The notes beneath the pieces are model-generated. The model was not told the origin of the DNA. It ran no database searches and saw only the letters and a list, made by a program, of their open reading frames with translations. A program made the translations under genes and the position numbers. Of a stretch of DNA of 6,305 nucleotides, positions 1 through 5,938 are shown piece after piece; position 1 is the first letter of the stretch; every line of letters begins with the position of its first letter. Source of the stretch: Actinomycetota bacterium (lineage in GTDB: Bacteria > Actinomycetota > Actinomycetes > Streptosporangiales > Streptosporangiaceae); the NCBI GenBank assembly GCA_003242605.1, contig QGUZ01000301.1:1-6305 (forward strand), written 5' to 3'.

Positions 1-1465
1 GGGTGTGGGGCTCGGGCGTGCCCACGGCGAAAACGTCCCCCCGCCGGGGGGGGGGCACGCCCGGGAACGGGGCCGGGGGGGCGGCCGCTCCCCCGTCGCC
101 GGGCGCGGCCCCGGAGGCCACCGGCCTGCCGGGCGTCCCGGCGCTGCCGCCAGGGGCCTCACCGGACGCACCGCCGGGCCGTTCGCCGGGCGCGCCCGGC
201 GGGGGCGTCGCCCGGGTGCCCGCCGCGGGCGGGGCCGCCGTCGGCCGGTCCGCGGCCGCGGCGGACGTGCCGCCGGCTCCCGGCGCGGCCGCGGGGGCCG
301 GGGCGCCCGCGGCGGCCGGGGCCGCGGACGGGGCGTCCGGCCGTGGCCGCTCCTCGGCCGCCGCGCCGCCGCCCTTGCGCGAGCGCCACTTCGGCAGCCA
401 CATGAGCATGAGCACGGCGATCGCGAAGACGACGGTGAACGGGAAGACGATGAGCGCGACGCCGAAGATCGACAGGCCGACGACGGTGAACGCGAACAGG
501 AACGTCCAGGCGTAGAGGATCAGCACCGCGCTGCGCTGGGAGTGCCCGGTGTCGAGCAGCCGGTGGTGAAGGTGCCCCCGGTCCGGCGCGAACGGCGACT
601 TGCCGTACGACATGCGGCGGATCACCGCCATGAGGAAGTCGGCGAGCGGCGGCACCAGCACCGCGACCGGCACCAGCATCGGCAGGATCACCGGGAACCG
701 GTTGAGGTCGGGCAGGATGCTCGGGTCGATCGGCGTCACCTTCACCATCGACGCGGCGAGCACGAGCCCGAGCAGCATCGCCCCGGTGTCGCCCATGAAG
801 ATCTTGGCCGGGTGGAAGTTGTGCGGCAGGAACCCGGCGCACATGCCGATGAGCAGCGCGGTGATCACCGCGGTGCTGTTGATCCGGGTGTCCTGGATGT
901 CCCACGACAGCGCGATCGAGTACGCGAACGTGGCCATCCCGGCGATCGCCACGATGCCCGCGGCGAGCCCGTCGAGCCCGTCGACGAAGTTCACCGCGTT
1001 GATGCTGATCACCACGATGAGGATGGTGACGACCGCCTGGAGCGTGCTGTCGAGGTTGTAGCCCGCGCCGCCCGGCACCGGGATCGAGGTGAGGCTCATG
1101 CCGAAGTAGACCATGAGGCCCGCCGCCCCGATCTGCCCGGCGAGCTTGACGAAGGGGTCCATGCCCCACCAGTCGTCGAGGAAGCCGGTGATCACGATGA
1201 GGCCGCTCGCCGCGAGCAGCGGCAGCATGATCTGTTCCTGGGCGATCACCTGGCCGACGTACGGCAGCTGGGAGGCGACCAGCAGCCCGACCACGAACCC
1301 CGCGTACATGGCGAGGCCGCCCAGCCGCGGCGTGGGCGTGGTGTGCACGTCTCTCTCACGGATCTCGGGTGCCGCGCCGATGCGGAGGGCGAACCTCCGG
1401 ACCGGCGGAACCAGCAGGTACGTGACGGCCGCCGTGACCAGCGCCGTGAGAAGGTATTCGCGCAC
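1..1465 (-). CDS. wecA: WecA/Rfe-family polyprenyl-phosphate GlcNAc-1-phosphate transferase, C-terminus cut by window edge
   Basis: This integral membrane enzyme is expected to transfer a sugar 1-phosphate, usually GlcNAc-1-P from UDP-GlcNAc, onto a polyprenyl phosphate at the inner face of the membrane. That starts synthesis of a cell-wall glycopolymer. About 488 codons are visible. The core (residues 1-364) has about 11 hydrophobic segments. Family motifs in order are TPTPRLGG (43-50), the acidic pair D97-D98, NFVDGLDGL (159-167, with D162 and D165), IFMGDTGA (222-229) and HLHHRLL (298-304). The last is typical of the WecA/TagO branch rather than MraY. The GTG start gives MREYLLTAL, which matches the N-terminus I remember for Streptomyces Rfe; the Shine-Dalgarno there is weak. 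From residue 365 the protein is a hydrophilic Ala/Pro/Gly-rich tail with no stop before the window edge. It lies 60 bases downstream of glyA. In actinomycetes the ATP synthase genes commonly follow. The core assignment is firm; the exact sugar substrate is inferred. Confidence 0.93.
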   Translation of the reverse strand, partial: MREYLLTALVTAAVTYLLVPPVRRFALRIGAAPEIRERDVHTTPTPRLGGLAMYAGFVVGLLVASQLPYVGQVIAQEQIMLPLLAASGLIVITGFLDDWWGMDPFVKLAGQIGAAGLMVYFGMSLTSIPVPGGAGYNLDSTLQAVVTILIVVISINAVNFVDGLDGLAAGIVAIAGMATFAYSIALSWDIQDTRINSTAVITALLIGMCAGFLPHNFHPAKIFMGDTGAMLLGLVLAASMVKVTPIDPSILPDLNRFPVILPMLVPVAVLVPPLADFLMAVIRRMSYGKSPFAPDRGHLHHRLLDTGHSQRSAVLILYAWTFLFAFTVVGLSIFGVALIVFPFTVVFAIAVLMLMWLPKWRSRKGGGAAAEERPRPDAPSAAPAAAGAPAPAAAPGAGGTSAAAADRPTAAPPAAGTRATPPPGAPGERPGGASGEAPGGSAGTPGRPVASGAAPGDGGAAAPPAPFPGVPPPRRGDVFAVGTPEPHT

Positions 1466-1486
1466 GGACCTAGTTTCCCGAATTGC

Positions 1487-1503
1487 CCGGCCGCAGGGGC
1501 CGG
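1487..1503 (-). other. Stem-loop between glyA and wecA
   Basis: This is a perfect 6-bp inverted repeat, CCGGCC and GGCCGG, around a 5-base loop. It sits 22 bases after the glyA stop and 21 bases before the wecA GTG. No U-rich tract follows, so it could be a weak terminator, an mRNA-processing or stability element, or chance in GC-rich DNA. It is the only structure I see in the 60-base gap. Confidence 0.35.
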
Positions 1504-1525
1504 AAATCGTCACACAACCAACCGT

Positions 1526-2785
<1,260 letters not shown>

Positions 2786-2798
2786 CTCGCCCACCCCC
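2786..2798 (-). promoter_or_regulatory. Purine-rich ribosome binding site of glyA
   Basis: The message reads GGGGGUGGGCGAG directly before the ATG. This G-rich Shine-Dalgarno supports the start at 2785 even though the reading frame stays open upstream to about 3088. Confidence 0.6.
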
Positions 2799-2803
2799 GT
2801 GCC

Positions 2804-2921
2804 GGCCGCCCTGCCGGGCGGCCCTCGCGTGCCTTCCGCTCGCGTCCGGCCGGGCCGTACGTCCGCGGCCCGGCGGCCGGCCCGCGCCGCGGCCACCGGC
2901 CCGGGCGGCGTCCCGCCGGTG
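2804..2921 (-). promoter_or_regulatory. Candidate structured 5' leader of glyA with three stem-loops
   Basis: Three perfect inverted repeats follow one another in the leader. In transcript order they are a 7-bp stem (2915-2921 with 2894-2900, with a smaller inner stem), a 9-bp stem with an 8-base loop (2866-2874 with 2849-2857) and an 8-bp all-GC stem with a 4-base loop (2816-2823 with 2804-2811). The last ends 18 bases before the ATG, next to the ribosome binding site. I do not recognise a known riboswitch class here. The whole gap 2786-3113 holds no gene. Its upstream part (about 2931-3050) is slightly richer in A and T and is the likely place for a glyA promoter, but I see no clear -35/-10 pair. 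GC-only repeats are common by chance at this base composition, so a functional RNA is only a possibility. Confidence 0.35.
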
Positions 2922-3090
2922 CGCCGACCGAAATCCTGCGCTACCCCCGTTTCGCCGCTTTCGACCTTCCGGCCGCGAATGAACTCGTGGTTGGGGCGAT
3001 CCGCACCGCGAGATGACCGGCGGGTGAACCCGGTTTTCGGACACGCGGGTGGCGGCCTGGGGCGGGTCCGCGGGGTCGCGGCCCGCACGC

Positions 3091-3108
3091 GGCCCGAAGG
3101 GGCGGGCC
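3091..3108 (-). terminator. Possible terminator hairpin after the two-gene unit
   Basis: A 6-bp inverted repeat, GGCCCG and CGGGCC, with a 6-base loop begins 5 bases after the stop codon of the 128-residue protein. No U-tract follows, as is common for actinomycete terminators. It may end the two-gene transcript before glyA. The call rests on position and stem only. Confidence 0.35.
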
Positions 3109-3113
3109 CGGGG

Positions 3114-3500
3114 TCAGAAGAGGAAGGCGCGGGGCGCGTCCGCGCCGCTCGGGATCCACCGCGGGGTGTCCGCGGCCTCGTCGCTGATCGCGGTGAGCAC
3201 GCCCTGGCGGTAGAGGCCGATGCGCTTGCGCCACTCGGCGATGTCCTTCAGGTACCGCTCCGCCACCGGCGCGTCCCAGACCTCCCGGCTCTGGGCCTTC
3301 TTCTGCACGTCGGCCAGCGTCGCGTCGAGCCGGTCGAGCAGCGGTACGACCTGGTCCCACAGCTCGACGAGCCGCTGGTACTCGGGGTTGAACACCCAGG
3401 TCGTCGCCTGGCCTCCGGGCACGAGCTGCTCGGCGGGCGACTGCCGGGGCGGCGCCTCGCCGGGTGCCATCGGCTTCGGCCGGGGCGGGTCCACGTACAT
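3114..3500 (-). CDS. Unrecognised 128-residue helical protein, loosely WXG100/ESX-like
   Basis: I do not recognise a family with certainty. Residues 1-34 are Pro-rich and look disordered (PPRPKPMAPGEAPPRQSP). Residues 38-70 form a likely amphipathic helix (NPEYQRLVELWDQVVPLLDRL). A turn holding VWDAP (74-78) follows, then a second helix to about residue 110 (ERYLKDIAEWRKRIGLYRQG). The C-terminus is short and ends in AFLF. Helix, W-containing turn, helix is the plan of WXG100 proteins of type VII secretion, but the turn reads W-D-A-P rather than W-x-G, and no YxxxD/E secretion signal is present. There is no signal peptide or membrane segment. The ATG follows AAAGGA at 6 bases, a strong Shine-Dalgarno. 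The upstream gene ends only 12 bases before, so the two are almost surely co-transcribed and their products may interact. That it is a real gene is well supported by the RBS, codon bias and spacing. The function is unknown. Confidence 0.8.
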   Translation of the reverse strand: MYVDPPRPKPMAPGEAPPRQSPAEQLVPGGQATTWVFNPEYQRLVELWDQVVPLLDRLDATLADVQKKAQSREVWDAPVAERYLKDIAEWRKRIGLYRQGVLTAISDEAADTPRWIPSGADAPRAFLF

Positions 3501-3506
3501 CCGCGA

Positions 3507-3512
3507 TCCTTT
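3507..3512 (-). promoter_or_regulatory. Ribosome binding site of the 128-residue protein
   Basis: AAAGGA starts immediately after the TAG stop of the upstream gene and lies 6 bases before the ATG at 3500. It fixes that start over the later Met11 and shows tight operon packing. Confidence 0.7.
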
Positions 3513-5174
3513 CTACGCTCCCATCGACCGGCCCGGGCGCTCGCCGCCGTCGCACCGGCCGCCGTCGCCGTCCGCCCGCCCGTCGGCGCCCTCGATGCCC
3601 GTGCCGTCCGTGCGCGCCCCCGCGGCGGCGCCGGTTGCGGCGTCACCCTGCCCCTGGGACGCGGCCGCTCCCGTCCCGGCCGCGCCGTCTGCCGGCCCGT
3701 CGAGGTACGGCATGAGCGTGATGTCGTCCCTGGTGAACGGGCCGCCCTCCTGCCCCAGGGCCGCGCCCCGGGCGGACGGGTACGGCTCGCCGTACCTCGC
3801 GTCCGGCCGGGCGCCGCCGGTGGGCTCCGCACGCTCCTGGCGGCCGTTCGCGTCGGCCCCGGCCGCGCCGTCCCCGGTGGCCGCGTTGTCGAGGTACGGC
3901 AGGAGGGTGACGCCGTCCCGGTTGACGATCGCGATGTCGTCGCGGGCGAACGCGTCCTCGGCGTTCGCCGCGCCGCCGTTCCCGGCGTGCTGCGCCCCGG
4001 GTTCGACCCCGGCGACCTCCCGGTCGGTGATCGGCCACCGTGAGGCGTCCGACGGGCCCGCTCCGTCGCCGGCCGAGCCGCCGGCGTCGGGGGCGGCGGG
4101 CTCCATGCGTCCGGCGGGTCCGTCCGGTCGCGGCCCGGCGCCGTCCGGGGTGCCGAGGCGCCCGTCCTCCGCGGCGGGCATGCCGATCGGCTGGATCTTG
4201 TCCATGTTCTGCTCCAGCCACCGCAGGTAGGCCTCGCTCGGCGGCTGCAGGGAGCCGGTCACCACCTTGACCCCGTCGACCTCGATCACGCGCAGCCCGC
4301 CGCCGGCGGGGATGTCGTCCGGGTGGTCCTTGCCGCCGGTGTCCGGGATCGCACCGCCGTTACCCGCGTCGGCCCGATCGCCCTTGTCCGTCCGGCCGTC
4401 CCCCGAGGCATCGGGTTGCGTGCCGTCCGGCGCACACCCGCCCTTGCCACCGGCGTTCTCCCCGGAGCCCCGGCGTTCGCTCTCCCCCTTGCCGCCGGCA
4501 TCGTCGGGTTCGCCTTTACCACCGGCGCCCTCACCGGAACCCCGGCGCTCGGCCTCACCCTTGCCACCGGAATCAGCAGGCTCGCCCTTACCACCGGCAC
4601 CCTCACCGGAACCCCGGCGCTCGGCCTCACCCTTGCCACCGGAATCACCAGGCTCGCCCTTACCACCGGCACCCTCACCGGAACCCCGGCGCTCGGCCTC
4701 ACCCTCACCGCCGGAATCACCAGGCTCGCCCTTACCACCCGCGCCCTCACCGGAACCGCGCCGGTCGCTCTCATCCTTACCGCCGGACTCACCAGGCTCG
4801 CCCTTACCACCGGCACCCTCACCGGAACCCCGGCGCTCGGCCTCACCTTTGCTCTTGGACCCGGCGTCGTCCGGCTTGGCGGCGGGGTCGTCGGCGGGCT
4901 TCCTCTCGCCCATCGCGTCCGGCGGGTTGACGGATGGCTTCTTCTGCTTCTCCTCCTTCTCGAGGAGGGCGAGCCGGGCCTCGACGTCGCGGATCATCTT
5001 GTCGACGTCGTCGGCCACCTGGGCGGGACGGTACGTGGTGGGCGCGGACAGGCTCGCGTTGCTCAGCAGCTGGGTGACCCGGGCGTCGACCGAGCGCATC
5101 TCCTTGGCGGCCTGCCGAAGCTCGGCCAGGAGCTTGCGGACCGGCCCCGGGTTCATGCCGTCCAGCTTGGGCAT
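3513..5174 (-). CDS. Unrecognised 553-residue repeat protein with helical head and disordered tail
   Basis: I do not recognise this protein. Residues 1-79 are predicted helical: one helix from about 9 to 38 (VRKLLAELRQAAKEM), a linker with TTYRPAQ, then a second helix of about 52-79 (VDKMIRDVEARLALLEKEEK). This is a coiled-coil or ESX-like hairpin without a WXG motif. Residues 108-245 are a 24-residue tandem repeat. Residues 246-293 are Gly/Asp-rich. Residues 294-333 look ordered, with VIEVDGVKVVTGSLQPP then a helix with YLRWLEQNMDKI. The rest is Gly/Ala/Asp-rich and disordered, except for two copies of an F-x-RDDI...PYLD motif (409-429 and 480-492). Only two cysteines occur (247 and 541). 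There is no signal peptide, membrane segment or YxxxD/E signal. I chose the ATG at 5174 because GGGAG lies 5 bases before it; the earlier GTG at 5207 has no Shine-Dalgarno. It sits upstream of, and very close to, the 128-residue gene. A surface, scaffold or type VII-related role is possible but unproven. Confidence 0.82.
   Translation of the reverse strand: MPKLDGMNPGPVRKLLAELRQAAKEMRSVDARVTQLLSNASLSAPTTYRPAQVADDVDKMIRDVEARLALLEKEEKQKKPSVNPPDAMGERKPADDPAAKPDDAGSKSKGEAERRGSGEGAGGKGEPGESGGKDESDRRGSGEGAGGKGEPGDSGGEGEAERRGSGEGAGGKGEPGDSGGKGEAERRGSGEGAGGKGEPADSGGKGEAERRGSGEGAGGKGEPDDAGGKGESERRGSGENAGGKGGCAPDGTQPDASGDGRTDKGDRADAGNGGAIPDTGGKDHPDDIPAGGGLRVIEVDGVKVVTGSLQPPSEAYLRWLEQNMDKIQPIGMPAAEDGRLGTPDGAGPRPDGPAGRMEPAAPDAGGSAGDGAGPSDASRWPITDREVAGVEPGAQHAGNGGAANAEDAFARDDIAIVNRDGVTLLPYLDNAATGDGAAGADANGRQERAEPTGGARPDARYGEPYPSARGAALGQEGGPFTRDDITLMPYLDGPADGAAGTGAAASQGQGDAATGAAAGARTDGTGIEGADGRADGDGGRCDGGERPGRSMGA
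3699..3950 (-). repeat. Duplicated F-x-RDDI / PYLD motif segment in the tail of the 553-residue protein
   Basis: Copy 1 (3888-3950) encodes FARDDI, then an 8-residue insert including NRDGV, then TLLPYLD. Copy 2 (3699-3737) encodes FTRDDI followed directly by TLMPYLD. A Gly/Ala stretch containing DGAAG follows both. At DNA level 21 of 23 bases match between 3699-3721 and 3888-3910, which indicates a segmental duplication. The motifs are hydrophobic and acidic islands in an otherwise disordered tail, so they may be binding sites. Confidence 0.6.
4440..4850 (-). repeat. Tandem array of 72-bp units (24 residues), five full copies plus partial ends
   Basis: Five complete 72-bp units occupy 4476-4835 (residues 114-233), each opening with RRGSGEGAGGKGEP. 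A partial sixth unit (RRGSGENAGGKG) reaches about 4440, and a partial lead-in (SKGEAE) lies upstream. Differences fall mainly in the second half of the unit (GES/GDS/ADS/DDA and GKDESD/GEGEAE/GKGEAE). Read in triplets, six of the eight triplets in a typical unit start with glycine (GGK GEP GDS GGK GEA), an imperfect collagen-like register. Because 72 is a multiple of three, the opposite strand is also open here in long Pro/Ser-rich frames, which are artefacts. Confidence 0.9.
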
Positions 5175-5179
5175 ACCGT

Positions 5180-5184
5180 CTCCC
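5180..5184 (-). promoter_or_regulatory. Ribosome binding site that decides the start of the 553-residue protein
   Basis: GGGAG with a 5-base spacer precedes the ATG at 5174. The alternative in-frame GTG at 5207 has only CTCCCGGCTAGC upstream, which is not a Shine-Dalgarno. Confidence 0.6.
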
Positions 5185-5205
5185 AGGTAGGTGACCAGCG
5201 CTTTC

Positions 5206-5211
5206 ACGCTA
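5206..5211 (-). promoter_or_regulatory. Possible -10 element (TAGCGT) for the two-gene unit
   Basis: TAGCGT fits the loose actinomycete -10 pattern TAGNNT and would place transcription start about 25 bases before the ATG at 5174. No good -35 hexamer (TTGAC-like) lies 16-19 bases upstream, so this is weak. It overlaps the alternative GTG start, which would then not be translated. Confidence 0.22.
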
Positions 5212-5231
5212 GCCGGGAGACGGCCCGCTCA

Positions 5232-5256
5232 CATGCCGGGATATCCAGACGGCATG
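5232..5256. promoter_or_regulatory. Inverted repeat with nested palindrome, candidate operator
   Basis: The 7-bp arms CATGCCG and CGGCATG are perfect and enclose 11 bases that contain the palindrome GGATATCC. It lies 58 bases upstream of the ATG at 5174 and 3 bases from the preceding hairpin. It could be an operator for the two-gene unit or a second terminator stem. Confidence 0.35.
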
Positions 5257-5259
5257 GCT

Positions 5260-5293
5260 GCGGAGGCCCGTCGGCGCCCTGCCGTACCTCCGC
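5260..5293 (-). terminator. Probable terminator hairpin of sua5
   Basis: The stem begins at the first base after the sua5 stop codon. The outer arms GCGGAGG and CCTCCGC (7 bp, perfect) enclose an inner 4-bp stem CGGC/GCCG with a 5-base loop. No U-tract follows. Position and stem strength favour a terminator that separates sua5 from the next unit. Confidence 0.5.
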
Positions 5294-5938
5294 TCAGTCG
5301 TCCGTGGCGACGTACCCGACGACGGACTTGAGCTTCTCCACCGGGATGGCGCCCTTGCGCAGCACCCGCGGCACGGGCGTGGTGAGGTCGACGATGGTGG
5401 AGGGAACCGGCTGGGGGCACCGGCCGCCGTCGAGGTAGACCGCGACCGAGTCGCCGAGCTGCTCCTCGGCCTCGGCGACGGTCGTCGCGGGCGGCGCGCC
5501 CGACCGGTTGGCGCTGCTCACCGCCATCGGGCCGGTCTCCTTGAGCAGGTCGAGGGCGACCGCGTGCAGCGGCATGCGCACCGCGACCGTGCCCTTGGTC
5601 TCCCCCAGGTCCCACTGCAGCGAGCGCACCGCGTGGCCGATGATGGTGAGCGGGCCGGGCCAGAACGCGTCGATCAGGTCCTGGCCGTAGGGGCCGAGGT
5701 CGTCCAGCAGCGCGTTGGCGGCCCTGACGCTGCCCACGAGCACCGGGACCGGCATGTCCCGGCCCCGCCCCTTGGCGGCGAGCAGCGCGTTGACCGCGGA
5801 CGGGGTGAACGCGTCCGCGCCGATGCCGTACACGGTGTCGGTGGGGATGACGACGAGCTTGCCCTGCCGGACCGCGTCCACGGCCGCCTCGATGCCGGCC
5901 GCGCGCTGCTCCGGGATCGAGCAGTCGAACCGCAGCAC
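5294..5938 (-). CDS. sua5: L-threonylcarbamoyladenylate synthase, single-domain Sua5/YrdC/TsaC type
   Basis: The enzyme makes threonylcarbamoyl-AMP from threonine, bicarbonate and ATP in the cytoplasm. The product is then transferred to A37 of ANN-decoding tRNAs as t6A. From the GTG at 5938 the protein has 214 residues, which is one YrdC domain without the C-terminal Sua5 domain. Motifs are IPTDTVYGIGADAF (31-44), KGRGRDMPVPVLVG (56-69), DAFWPGPLT (90-98), GTVAVRMP (116-123), SSAN (141-144), PSTIVD (179-184) and LRKGAI (193-198). The start gives LRFDCS, matching the actinomycete N-terminus I know, and AAGGA lies 4 bases before it, a slightly short spacing. The frame stays open upstream to the window edge with good codon bias, so this may instead be the C-terminal domain of a longer or fused protein. 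The domain assignment is firm; the start is less so. Confidence 0.93.
   Translation of the reverse strand: MLRFDCSIPEQRAAGIEAAVDAVRQGKLVVIPTDTVYGIGADAFTPSAVNALLAAKGRGRDMPVPVLVGSVRAANALLDDLGPYGQDLIDAFWPGPLTIIGHAVRSLQWDLGETKGTVAVRMPLHAVALDLLKETGPMAVSSANRSGAPPATTVAEAEEQLGDSVAVYLDGGRCPQPVPSTIVDLTTPVPRVLRKGAIPVEKLKSVVGYVATDD

Noticed and set aside
2786..3113. A glycine, THF or ZTP (pfl) riboswitch upstream of glyA.
   Set aside because: I looked for the conserved cores. A CCGCCCGGGC stretch at about 2899-2908 faintly resembles the ZTP 3' motif, but the 5' core (GACUGGCG-like) is absent, and no glycine-aptamer core is seen.
4440..4850. Regular direct repeats that might be a CRISPR array.
   Set aside because: The 72-bp units are contiguous without unique spacers, and they encode a continuous protein repeat in frame.
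3114..5174. Canonical type VII secretion substrates.
   Set aside because: No WXG motif and no YxxxD or YxxxE signal occurs in either protein; I checked each tyrosine. Only the helical plan is similar, so I keep this as a hypothesis, not a call.
5175..5207. GTG at 5207 as the start of the 553-residue protein.
   Set aside because: There is no Shine-Dalgarno before it, while the ATG at 5174 has GGGAG at 5 bases. The 11 extra residues add nothing recognisable.
4267..5438. Long plus-strand reading frames with Pro/Ser-rich or Thr/Leu-rich repeats opposite the large gene.
   Set aside because: They are shadows of the 72-bp repeats, which stay open in several frames. They lack a ribosome binding site, and the minus-strand frame has ordered domains at both ends.
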